NCBI GenBank assembly: GCA_964568735.1
Contig: CAZMRF010000004.1
Span: 1-64,000 of the forward strand
DNA length: 64,000 bases
From: CAZMRF01 sp964568735
GTDB lineage: Bacteria; Acidobacteriota; Polarisedimenticolia; JACPZX01
Reading direction: 5' to 3'
Position 1 is the stretch's first letter; each line of letters opens with the position of its first letter. Shown here in pieces: positions 15,548-25,558 of the stretch. The translations under genes and the position numbers were made by a program. The notes under the pieces were generated by a model. It was given only the letters and a program-made list of their open reading frames with translations, had not been told where the DNA came from and searched no databases.

Positions 15548-16549
15548 ATGATTCCATTCATGGCGACATTGAGGTCACGAAATCCCGCGGCGGCGCGTCT
15601 CATGTTGCTTTTCCTACTGGGAGGCGCGCTTCCGCTCGCAGAGGTCCCGGTCGCGGCAGGGAGCCCGGGGCGTGAACCTGAGATAGCGGGACAGCCCGTC
15701 GCGACAGGGGCCACCACGCCTCGGGGCGAGTCGCAGATTGTCGCGCTCATCACCGAGATTCGAGGATCCTGGTCGCTCGAGGTCGAGGGGGAACCCCTAC
15801 GCCCGCTCGCTCACGGGGAAGGCATCCCATCCGGGGGTCGAATCTCGCCCAAGTCCAGAGCTCCGAACGACAAGATCACCGTCGTCTATCTCTATGAGCG
15901 GGAGCCCGGCGTCTGCTCTTGTGAGGACGTTGAGGCATGCGGTCAGCCGACGAGCTGTCGATGCAAGGGGCAGGACCCTTGTCTTTGGCCGCTTGAAGTG
16001 AATGGCCCACCCGCTTCGTCGCTCGGGGGGAGACTCTGGCACGCCGCCACGCGCTTCTTCTCCCGTCCTCACGGAACCTATACGACCGTGCTCAGTAGGG
16101 GCGGTGGCGACCTTCACGATGCAGTGGTTCCATGGGACGGAGCGAAGCTGGATCTGCGAGAGGTCCTTCAGGACCTGGAGGATGGACGGTATGTGCTTCT
16201 TCTCGAGTCGCCGGCGCGCCCAAAGCCAGATTCTAAGGCGTCGACCTTGGCTCCCACGACTTTTAACTGGGAATCGGGTCGAACGAGTCACGTAGCGGTT
16301 GCCAGCCTCACTCCCGGGCTGTACCGGATACGTCTCGAGGACGCGGACTCCACCGAGCAGTACGCGATTGTGGGCGAAGCCTGGGTACTCGTGGCAGACG
16401 CGGCCAACTATGGCCGTCTCGTCGCCTCATACAGGCAGGCTCTCGACCTGACAATCGAGTGGGATGACGCCGTGAAGGGTTCTACGACCCAGGGGTTTCT
16501 CCGCGCATACATGGAGATGCTCGCCGAAGAAGATCTTCAGAGTCCTTAG
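15548..16549 (+). CDS. secreted FecR-like protein of CHAT module 1
   Basis: 333 residues with a signal peptide (about 1-38: RLMLLFLLGGALPLAEVPVAAG). Residues 64-116 resemble the start of FecR-type domains (a short beta region with EIRGSWSLEVEGEPL then GEGIPSGGRI). A dense cysteine cluster follows (Cys123, 125, 131, 137, 139, 145), probably disulfide-linked or metal-binding. The C-terminal half is beta-rich (LTPGLYRIRLEDAD). The family is not firmly recognised. FecR-like, CHASE2 and CHAT genes are often neighbours in cyanobacteria and other phyla. The CHASE2 gene begins 14 bases after its stop, so both are probably one transcript. The function may be sensing or scaffolding in the periplasm. 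Confidence 0.6.
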   Translation: MIPFMATLRSRNPAAARLMLLFLLGGALPLAEVPVAAGSPGREPEIAGQPVATGATTPRGESQIVALITEIRGSWSLEVEGEPLRPLAHGEGIPSGGRISPKSRAPNDKITVVYLYEREPGVCSCEDVEACGQPTSCRCKGQDPCLWPLEVNGPPASSLGGRLWHAATRFFSRPHGTYTTVLSRGGGDLHDAVVPWDGAKLDLREVLQDLEDGRYVLLLESPARPKPDSKASTLAPTTFNWESGRTSHVAVASLTPGLYRIRLEDADSTEQYAIVGEAWVLVADAANYGRLVASYRQALDLTIEWDDAVKGSTTQGFLRAYMEMLAEEDLQSP

Positions 16550-16563
16550 GTCGAGAATCCACC

Positions 16564-17769
16564 TTGGCGCCAAAGTGGAGATGGCTGGCTCGGCGGGCGC
16601 AAGCACAATCCGCCAGAGAGCATCCCTTCTGGAAGCACCTCCTCAAGTCCTCGCCGGTAGTCGTGGCGATCCCGTTCGTGACCCTGTTTCTTCATCACAC
16701 CGGATGGGTGAGTGGGTTTGAAACCGCCGCGCTGGATAGCGTGCTTATCGCCGTCCGATCCGACATCCCAGGCGACGTCGTCATCGTGGGTATCGATGAG
16801 GAAGACTATTCGGATCCCGGCTTGTTCGGCGGGAGAAGCCCCCTCGATCCACTCGTCCTTCGGGAGGTCATCGACGCGGTTGCTGCGGGGCGCCCCGCGG
16901 TGATCGGGGTCGACCTCGACACCTCCTCGGATTCATTCAGGAACTTCGAGCTTCCACCCGAGTGGCCGCCGATCGTCTGGGCTTGTGACGCGATCTCCGT
17001 GGTCGAAGACCACGAGGAAGCCTTCGAAGTTATGAAGCCCCTCGGTGGACTCGAGATTCCTCCACCTTCCACGCTGGGGATTGCTCTGCTTCCCCCCAGT
17101 TTCGACAGCGTACTCAGGGAGTACCGTCGTTTCTTCCGAACCACCCCGCACGAGGAAGCTCTCCCATCGTTTCCGTTCGCTCTGGCAAGCCTTGCTGGGC
17201 GGATGCCCTTCAGCGAAGACAAGAATCGTGAGGACCTCCTGCTCAGTTACGTCGCGACAGCCAGTGACTTTCCAAGCCTGACTGTCAGGGAAGTTCTTGC
17301 AGCATCAAAGGGCGAAGGATGGCGCTCGGGGGGGCCTCTTGCGGGAAAGGTCGTCCTGATCGGCGGACTTTACCGTGCCGCCCGAGATCGCCATCGCACG
17401 CCCGTTGGTCCGATGTACGGCGTGCAGCTGATGGCGCAAGCCGTCGACCTTGAGCTGAAAGGGGAAGGAATCCGTCAGCTCGGCCATTCGAAACTCTTCA
17501 TCGTCGAGCTAATCGCCGGGACTATTCTCGTGTGGGTAGGATATCGCTTTGCACCTCGAAGGGCTCTCCTGCTGAGCCTCCTGCTGATTCCACTACTAGG
17601 CATCCTTTGTAGCCTGACTGCCTTCCTCTCCCTTGCTTTGTGGGCTGATTTCTCAATCCCTCTCCTGGGAGTTGTCCTTCATGAGTTGCAACATTCAGCC
17701 CACGAGTCTCGGCAACGGATTCGCGAGCTCGAAGCCGAACTTGCCGCGTTGCGTACTCCTCGCGGATGA
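16564..17769 (+). CDS. CHASE2-domain membrane sensor without an output domain
   Basis: 401 residues from a TTG start. After one transmembrane helix (about 30-50) comes an extracytoplasmic CHASE2 domain (ALDSVLIAVRSDIPGDVVIVGIDEEDYSD, later AGKVVLIGGLYRAARDRHRTPVG), then three close helices (about 300-380) and a short coiled tail (HESRQRIRELEAELAALR). CHASE2 normally feeds a kinase or cyclase; here no catalytic domain follows, so the signal must pass to a separate protein. The convergent TPR-CHAT protease is the obvious candidate (inference). TTG 16564 was chosen because no ATG or GTG in frame lies between the preceding stop and the first helix. Confidence 0.8.
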   Translation: MAPKWRWLARRAQAQSAREHPFWKHLLKSSPVVVAIPFVTLFLHHTGWVSGFETAALDSVLIAVRSDIPGDVVIVGIDEEDYSDPGLFGGRSPLDPLVLREVIDAVAAGRPAVIGVDLDTSSDSFRNFELPPEWPPIVWACDAISVVEDHEEAFEVMKPLGGLEIPPPSTLGIALLPPSFDSVLREYRRFFRTTPHEEALPSFPFALASLAGRMPFSEDKNREDLLLSYVATASDFPSLTVREVLAASKGEGWRSGGPLAGKVVLIGGLYRAARDRHRTPVGPMYGVQLMAQAVDLELKGEGIRQLGHSKLFIVELIAGTILVWVGYRFAPRRALLLSLLLIPLLGILCSLTAFLSLALWADFSIPLLGVVLHELQHSAHESRQRIRELEAELAALRTPRG

Positions 17770-17841
17770 TACAACACTCATCCGCCGACAACGCCTCGCA
17801 GCATCTGGACCCTGCGCAATCCCGATGAGGAAGCTTCGTCT

Positions 17842-20800
17842 CTATCTTCCCACCAGGACGAAGGCGCCCCAGTATCCTGGCCGGTCCTTCCCGTAACGAG
17901 CGATGATCCGATTGCGCGTCTCCATCTGGGCATCCCGCAGCGCCAGATGCTTCTCCTTGCCCGACAGCCAACCTTCGTAGAACAGGCCCATCAGCTCCCG
18001 TGTCTCCTCATCCGGAACCGACCACATGCTCATCAGAACTGCCTCGGCTCCGGCCACCTGGAAGGCTCGTCGCAGCCCGAAGACTCCCTCCCCGGTTCTG
18101 GTCTCTCCCAGCCCCGTCTCGCAGGCGCTCAGAACCACGAGTTCGGTGCCCTGCAGATCCAACACCGTCGCCTCGTAGGCCGTCAGCACCCCATCCTCCA
18201 GCGCCGCCGGGACGGGACTGCCCGAGAGAGCATGACCGGCACCCGTGAGGAACAGGCCCGACCGCAGCATTGGATCTTCCCAACCGGCCGACCTATCCCC
18301 GGCCAAGTAAGAGCCCCTCCGTTCTTGATCTGGCCTGAAGAAACCGTGGGTCGCGATATGCAGGACCCGAGGGCGCTTGACCCCCTTGACAGCCTCCTCC
18401 AACGCTAGGCGGCCGTCATACATCAGTACTTCCTGCTTGCGCTCTCGGAGCATCGAGGCGATAGCGTCCACTTCCTCCTGCGTTCCCGGCAATGGTTTCA
18501 GAGACCGTCCGCGCAGCTCCCCTGAGACGGACCCGTTGGAGAGACTAGTCACGTCAGTCCCCGTTGCAGTCTTCGCCCGCAGCGACGCGACGGCGGTCGT
18601 CCATGAGGAATCCTCGATACTGAATTCAGGATTGCCTACTAGGACGACTGGTGCCGCGGATGGCGACGATCCTCGTCTCAGCAGGTCTCTCGTGCTCGAC
18701 ACCGTCCGGATGTCGTAGGCATCCATCAACGTGCGCGAGCTGTCGATGGAGACCACCCCGAGGGCCACCTGATTAAGGACCCCATCCGGTGAGACATAGA
18801 CCCGCGTCGCCCCCCCCAACGCGGCTTCCAGAGGCTTCCAGACCGCCTGATAAAGGCTCGATCCACCTCCCTCGATCTTGCCACCGAGCCCGAGTTGCTG
18901 ACGGTACTCCTTCAGTGGCGAGCCTGCTACGGCATCATCCTCGCCGAGCACGATGAGCCTTGGTCCATCCTTCACATCGGGTATAAGGATCAGCGCGACG
19001 TAGAAGGTCTTCGCGGTCCAGCGTTTACGGTCACGGAGTCGGAAGTGTAAGAACTCGACGGCCGCCTCACTGGACTTCAGCTCCATTTGCACGTCCTGCC
19101 ACCTCGCACGGGCGAGGCGCTTGTCTTCGGATAACATCGCCGAACGGGCGACCAGCGCTCGCTCGAGCTCGTTGATCTCGCCTTCGAGCTTTGCGACGCG
19201 CTTCTTCCACGAGTCTCGTTCCTTTGGAACCACGCTCAGAAGCTGTGCGGCCTGCGTCTTCTTGGCGCCGATCTCGTCGAGCAGTGCCGTCCCTTCGAGG
19301 TCGCCGCTCGCAACGATTCGGGTTCTCATCGCGGCCATGCTTCCCGCTACGACGCTCTTCTGCCACAGAACTGCGTCGTACATCATCCCTACGAGCTCTG
19401 GGATCTTTTCGTAGTACGTGAGGCAGAAGCTGTAATAGAGTGGGAAGTACCCGGATACAGTCTCGAGGAACGCCAGTCTGTCGTTCTCGCTCATGTAGGT
19501 GAAGTGGTACTCAAACTGTGACGTGAGGTTCTCGAAGACGCGTTTGAAGAGACTCTCTGCTTCAGCTTCCTTCCGTTGAGCGTACCGGAGTGTCGCAAGG
19601 TTTACGAGAGAAGTTCCCACGTCCGGGTGAGTTGGCCCGAAGAGGTCTTCCAGTATCTGCAGGTTGCGCTTGTATAGTGACTCGGCATCAGCGAATTTGC
19701 CTTGCTCCTCGTAAAGCACCCCCAAGTTGCCCAGCGCGGTAGCAACACTTGGGTGTTCGGGCCCCAGTGCGTTCTCCTGAATGGCCAGGCTGCGCTTATA
19801 GAGCGGCTCAGCGTCGAGGTATTTGCCTTGTCGCTTGTAAAACACTGCCAAGTTGTTCAGCGAGGTGGCTACATCGGGGTGCTCGGGCCCGAGCGAATTC
19901 TCCCAGATCGCCAGGCTACGCTTGTAGAGCGGCTCAGCTTCCGCGTACCTGCCCTGCGTGTCGTAGAGCACCGCTAGGTCGTTCAGCGACAGTGCGACAT
20001 CGGGATGTTCGAGCCCGAGCGCCTTCTCTCTGATGGCCAAACTGCGTTTGTGGAGCGGCTCGGCATCACTGTACCTGCCTTGCTTCTCGTATAGCACTCC
20101 AAGTTTGCCCAACGAGGTAGCGACATCGGGATGTTCGGGCCCCAGGGCTTTCTCCCGGATGGCCAGGCTCCGCTTGTACAGCGGCTCGGCGTCGGNNNNN
20201 NNNNNNNNNNNNNNNNNNNNNNNNNNNNNNNNNNNNNNNNNNNNNNNNNNNNNNNNNNNNNNNNNNNNNNNNNNNNNNNNNNNNNNNNNNNNNNNCGTCC
20301 TTTCCCAGATCGCCAGGCTGCGCTTGTATAGCGACTCAGCCTCCGCGTACTTGCCCTGCGTGTCGTAAAGCACCGCTAGGTTATTCAGCGTCAGTGCGAC
20401 ATCGGGATGTTCGAGGCCCAGGGCTTTCTCCCGGATGGCCAGGCTCCGCTTGTACAGCGGCTCGGCGTCGGCGTATTTGCCTTGAATCCTATAGACCGTG
20501 GCGAGGTTGTTCAGCGAAGTAGCGACATGAGGGTCTTCAGGCCCTAGCGTCCTTTCCCAGATCGCCAGGCTGCGCTTGTATAGCGACTCAGCCTCCGCGT
20601 ACCTGCCTTGCTCCACGTAGAGCATTCCCAGCTTGTCCAGCGAAGTAGCGACTTTGGGATGTTCGGGCCCGAACGTTTTCTCCCGAATGTCGAGGCTGCG
20701 CTTGTAGAGCGGCTCCGCCTCGGTGTATTTGCCCTGAAGCCGGTAGATCTCCGCCAGACTGAGCAGCGACTCAGCGACATCGGAGTGTTCAGACCCAAGG

Positions 20801-21240
20801 GTTTTCTCCCAGATTGCCATGCTGCGCTTAGTGAGTCGCTCGGCGTCTGTGTATCTGCCTTGCTTGAGGTAGGTCACTGCCAGGTTATGCAGCGACTGAG
20901 CGACATCCGGATGTTCAGGCCCAAGGGCTTTCTCCCGGATGGCTAGGCCCCGCTCGTACAGCGGCTCGGCGTCGGCGTATTGGCCTTGATTGTCGTAAAG
21001 CACCGCCAAGTTGTTGAGCGATGTAGAGACCCTCGTGTCGTCCGGCCCGTACATCGACTCTGCTACGCTCAAGGCCTCTCTGGCGACGACGATCCCCTCC
21101 GAGTACTTTCCATCGCGAAACAGCTTGACGGCTTCGTCATTCAGAGATTCCCAGGACCTTCCCAGCGCCGCCATGGAAAGGCTCGAGGTGACGAGGGCGA
21201 CTAGCGCTCGAAGGGCCCATCTCCTTGTCTCGTGGCTCAC
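17842..21240 (-). CDS. TPR-CHAT caspase-like protease (module 1)
   Basis: About 1132 residues. A signal peptide (ALRALVALVTSSLSMAALG) is followed by a run of 42-residue kinesin-light-chain-type TPRs (pattern HPDVATSLNNLAVLY..QGKYAEAEPLYKRSLAI) up to about residue 560, a helical linker with coiled-coil character (about 640-720), and a C-terminal CHAT domain. The predicted catalytic pair is present: His965 in LHIATHGFF and Cys1040 in LSACETGLGE. CHAT proteins are caspase/separase-like cysteine proteases. With the signal peptide the enzyme should act outside the cytoplasm. A 100-N gap at 20196-20295 sits inside the TPRs, so the true repeat number is unknown. It converges on the CHASE2 gene with 72 bases between. 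Confidence 0.85.
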   Translation of the reverse strand: MSHETRRWALRALVALVTSSLSMAALGRSWESLNDEAVKLFRDGKYSEGIVVAREALSVAESMYGPDDTRVSTSLNNLAVLYDNQGQYADAEPLYERGLAIREKALGPEHPDVAQSLHNLAVTYLKQGRYTDAERLTKRSMAIWEKTLGSEHSDVAESLLSLAEIYRLQGKYTEAEPLYKRSLDIREKTFGPEHPKVATSLDKLGMLYVEQGRYAEAESLYKRSLAIWERTLGPEDPHVATSLNNLATVYRIQGKYADAEPLYKRSLAIREKALGLEHPDVALTLNNLAVLYDTQGKYAEAESLYKRSLAIWERTXXXXXXXXXXXXXXXXXXXXXXXXXXXXXXXXXXDAEPLYKRSLAIREKALGPEHPDVATSLGKLGVLYEKQGRYSDAEPLHKRSLAIREKALGLEHPDVALSLNDLAVLYDTQGRYAEAEPLYKRSLAIWENSLGPEHPDVATSLNNLAVFYKRQGKYLDAEPLYKRSLAIQENALGPEHPSVATALGNLGVLYEEQGKFADAESLYKRNLQILEDLFGPTHPDVGTSLVNLATLRYAQRKEAEAESLFKRVFENLTSQFEYHFTYMSENDRLAFLETVSGYFPLYYSFCLTYYEKIPELVGMMYDAVLWQKSVVAGSMAAMRTRIVASGDLEGTALLDEIGAKKTQAAQLLSVVPKERDSWKKRVAKLEGEINELERALVARSAMLSEDKRLARARWQDVQMELKSSEAAVEFLHFRLRDRKRWTAKTFYVALILIPDVKDGPRLIVLGEDDAVAGSPLKEYRQQLGLGGKIEGGGSSLYQAVWKPLEAALGGATRVYVSPDGVLNQVALGVVSIDSSRTLMDAYDIRTVSSTRDLLRRGSSPSAAPVVLVGNPEFSIEDSSWTTAVASLRAKTATGTDVTSLSNGSVSGELRGRSLKPLPGTQEEVDAIASMLRERKQEVLMYDGRLALEEAVKGVKRPRVLHIATHGFFRPDQERRGSYLAGDRSAGWEDPMLRSGLFLTGAGHALSGSPVPAALEDGVLTAYEATVLDLQGTELVVLSACETGLGETRTGEGVFGLRRAFQVAGAEAVLMSMWSVPDEETRELMGLFYEGWLSGKEKHLALRDAQMETRNRIIARYGKDRPGYWGAFVLVGR
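19570..21075 (-). repeat. tandem 126-bp repeats encoding TPRs, with collapsed assembly
   Basis: Blocks of 126 bases (42 codons) recur with high DNA identity. For example, the block around 20296-20400 is repeated almost word for word around 20548-20620, and 20145-20195 matches 20415-20470. Such similarity implies recent unit duplication or gene conversion. The run of 100 Ns at 20196-20295 lies inside it, so copy number is unresolved. Confidence 0.75.
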
Positions 21241-21517
21241 GTACGCCCCCGCATCTACCCGCCCGCCTCTGATCGCAGCGCGAGATCCCGAGTACGAGTC
21301 ATCCTCAAGCTCAAGGACGTGCGTTCGTGCCTGTGTTCAGGGTTCAAGGCGCTCCGAGAGTGATCTAATCTCTCTGCGATCCTACCTGGCCGACCTGGGT
21401 GCAGATGTGTAATTCGAGTCAGTTACCACGGGATATGCTAAGAAACGAGGCAGCACTCAAGATGCTAATCCTAAAAGACTTGGCTGACGAGGCGGGAGTC
21501 GAACATAGCTTCTCTGC

Positions 21518-22219
21518 CTACCGGACGACGAAGATCACCTGGCCGTGGTGGACTTCCTGAGAATCGGTGGCGCGAACTTCGAGGATCCGCGCGGGGGAGG
21601 GGAGGCCGGGGCCACCGTAGGGGATGGGGCTGAAGGTCTTCATCGCCTCGATGAGGCCGAGCGTCTGGCCGGTGCGGACCTCGGAGCCGACCTCGACGTA
21701 GGCGGGGTCACCCGGTCGCGGCCGCCTGTAGAAGATCCCGTCGGCAGGGCAGACGACGGCGTGGCAGCCTTCGGGAATCGGTTCTGCCATGCCGGCCTTG
21801 CCCGCACCTTGTCCGCGGCCCTTCGCCGGGATCGGACCGGTATCCTCGTCCTCGGGGTTTACCGCCGCAGCGGAGCCCGCGGCACGCGCGGCACGTGGCA
21901 TCCCTTCCCGGCTCGAGACTTCAGCCGCCGCCACGTCGATCGGCCCCAGCGTGAGGATGGGCTGGCCGTGCTCGACGGGGATGGCGTCGGCGCCCCAGCC
22001 TTCCACTTCGACCTTCTCGACGATGCCAGCGATCCCCTCGGGTACGAGGAGCGGGTGGCTCCGATCGAGGATCGTCAGCGTTGCGAAAGGATGACCGGGT
22101 CCGAGGATCTGTCCGGGCTCCGGAACCCCACGGAGTATCCCGACGGTAGGCGAGCACAACTGGAGCGCCGTCCCGCCGGGCTTGGCCGCGAGCGCCATGA
22201 GGGCGTCGGCGCGGCTCAT
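21518..22219 (-). CDS. biotin carboxyl carrier protein with tandem biotinyl-like domains
   Basis: 233 residues. The C-terminal domain (about 150-233) is a true biotinyl domain: Lys194 in EAMKTF is the attachment site, with CPADGIFYRR before it. Residues 20-95 have the same beta-hammerhead flavour (SPTVGILRGVPEPGQ, GIAGIVEKV) but lack EAMK and so cannot carry biotin. A Pro/Ala/Glu-rich linker (about 97-147) separates them. The ATG overlaps the carboxyltransferase stop (ATGA at 22219-22216), so translation is coupled. It carries carboxylated biotin between the biotin carboxylase (24084-25481) and the carboxyltransferase. A broken duplicate lies at 14771-15418. Confidence 0.85.
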   Translation of the reverse strand: MSRADALMALAAKPGGTALQLCSPTVGILRGVPEPGQILGPGHPFATLTILDRSHPLLVPEGIAGIVEKVEVEGWGADAIPVEHGQPILTLGPIDVAAAEVSSREGMPRAARAAGSAAAVNPEDEDTGPIPAKGRGQGAGKAGMAEPIPEGCHAVVCPADGIFYRRPRPGDPAYVEVGSEVRTGQTLGLIEAMKTFSPIPYGGPGLPSPARILEVRATDSQEVHHGQVIFVVR

Positions 22220-23941
22220 CGCTCCGCAATCACCTTCAGGTCGTGCAGCGACCAGATGCGGGGGTTCTTGATCCGGCGGTGGCCGTAGGTCTGGTAGGCC
22301 ATCTCGACCACGGCCTCGAGGTACGTGCGGATCTCGGGCATGAGGACGATCTCGTCGGTGTCCATCTGCCGGGCCGAAAGCACCGGGTCCATGTCCTTCT
22401 CGATCCGCTCCTCCACCTGCTTCATTCCCTCCTCGACCTCCTTCCTCTCCGCCGGGTCCTCGGAGATGATCCGGAAGCTGTCGTCGAGGCGCGAGCGGTN
22501 NNNNNNNNNCGATGGCGAGCGTCCGCCCCTCCATGACGGCGAGGCGCGTCAGCGGCGTCGAGATCTGGAGCACCGGGTCGTAGGGCATCCCGGCCTGCGC
22601 GTAGTAGCCCGCGCCCGACGCCTTGCGCAGGAGCACCGATACCATCGGCGTCGTGTTCGTCGAGTTCGTGTAGATGAGGCTCGAGCCGTAGCCGAGGAGC
22701 CCCTGCCGCTCTGCCTCTTCGCCGATGTCGAAGCCGGAGATGTCGTGGAGCCAGATGAGTGGCAGCCCGTCGTCGTTGCAGGCCCTCGAGAAGGTGGCGA
22801 TCTTCGCGATGCCCTGCTGGTAGAGGATTCCGCCGGGGCGCCGCACGCCTTCCCGGTCGGGGTGCTCCGTCAGCATGACGTTGTTCGCGATGAAGCCGGC
22901 ATAGAGGCCGCCGATGCGCCCGACGCCGCAGACCATCTCGCGGCCCACATCGGGGAGGACCTCCCAGAAGAGGCCCGAGTCCACGAGGCGCGCGAGCACC
23001 TGCCGCATCTCGTAGCCCATCCGGTGGTCGGCCGGGAAGACCGCCTCCATCTCGGAGGTCGCGTAGCGCGGAGGGGCCGCCTCGGCGTCGCGGCGATAGT
23101 AGGGGGCCGCTGAGCCCGACAGCCTCGCAATCTCGGTGCGGATGCGCTTGATGCAGGCGTCGTCGTCGGGTACGCGGTAGTCGGCGCAGGCCGAGATGTG
23201 GACGTGGACATCGGGGCCGCCGATGTCGAGGCTCGTGACGTGCTGGCCCTTGCCTCCCTTGATGAGGGCGCCGCCGGCGATGACCATGTAGGCCTGCTCG
23301 GTCATGTAGACCACGTCGCTGATGATGGGCATGTAGCCGCCCCCGGCGATGCAATCGCCGAAGACACCCGCCACCTGCGGGACGCCGGCCGCCGAAAGCA
23401 GCGAGTTCATCTTGAAGATGGCCCCCGCGCCGGTCTTCCCGGGGAAGGTGCGCGCCTGCTCGGGCAGGTAGAGCCCCGAGCAATCCACGAGATAGATGAC
23501 GGGCACGCGCAGGCGCAGCGCCATTTCCTGAGCCCGCTCGATCTTTTCCGGCGTCATCGGCCACCAGGAGCCCGAGGCCACCGTGTTGTCGTTCGCGATG
23601 ACGACAACCCACCGCCCCTCGACGCGCGCGTAGGCGGTCACGACGCCGGCGCCGGGAGAGGGGCGCTTCCCGAAGACGAGCCCGTAGTTGACGAGCGTTC
23701 CGACGGGGAGGATCTCGGTGCCCGGATCCTTCAGGCGCTCGATCCTCTCCCACGTCGTGAGCTTGCCCTTCTCGTGGACTCGCTGGACGTACTCCGCTCC
23801 CCAGCCGGCGCGCACCTCGGCGCGCTTCGCCACGAGCGCCTCGCGCAGGCCGGCCATGTGGCGCTCGTTGGCCTCGCGCTCGCCGGGGGCGAGGAAGCGA
23901 TCGAGAGGGGAGCCGATCGGTCTGAGCACGACCTTCGCCAT
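22216..23941 (-). CDS. acyl-CoA carboxylase carboxyltransferase subunit, interrupted by an assembly gap
   Basis: About 575 residues of a two-domain crotonase-fold carboxyltransferase (PccB/MccB/AtuC type). Landmarks include KLTTWERIERLKD, GGYMPIISDVVYMTEQAYM, and in the second half GGILYQQGIAKIATFSRAC with GAGYYAQAGM. Ten Ns at 22500-22509 break the frame; after them the sequence resumes RLDDSFRIISEDPAER and ends DLKVIAER. It transfers CO2 from biotin to an acyl-CoA. Its neighbours (AtuA-like proteins, enoyl-CoA hydratase) favour a branched or terpenoid acyl-CoA such as geranyl- or methylcrotonyl-CoA, but the substrate is not decided by sequence alone. Confidence 0.87.
22500..22509. other. 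assembly gap (10 N)
   Basis: Ten Ns inside the carboxyltransferase gene, with a frame change across them. The true length is unknown. Confidence 0.95.
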
Positions 23942-24083
23942 CAGGCTCTGCTCCGATTCGATGGCTGGGAGGCCGCGAGCGGGGACGATTTGCGCGGCAT
24001 TCTCATGGGCGCAGCCCAGCGCGAGCGCTCCTGACGAGGACGACCCCTTCGCGGATCATGAGCCTGGGGGGATCGCAGTGTCA

Positions 24084-25481
<1,398 letters not shown>

Positions 25482-25558
25482 GGCGGCATTCTAGTGCAGG
25501 GGCACGGATGGCGGGCCGGTCTCGGCTGCGCCCCGCCCCGGCTATAATGCCGGCTCCC
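25482..25558. promoter_or_regulatory. divergent promoter region with two near-leaderless -10 boxes
   Basis: Only 77 bases separate the biotin carboxylase and AtuA-like starts. Minus-strand TAGAAT (25488-25493) is 6 bases from the carboxylase ATG; plus-strand TATAAT (25543-25548) is 10 bases from the AtuA ATG. One regulator could control both arms, but no clear palindrome is visible. Confidence 0.6.
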
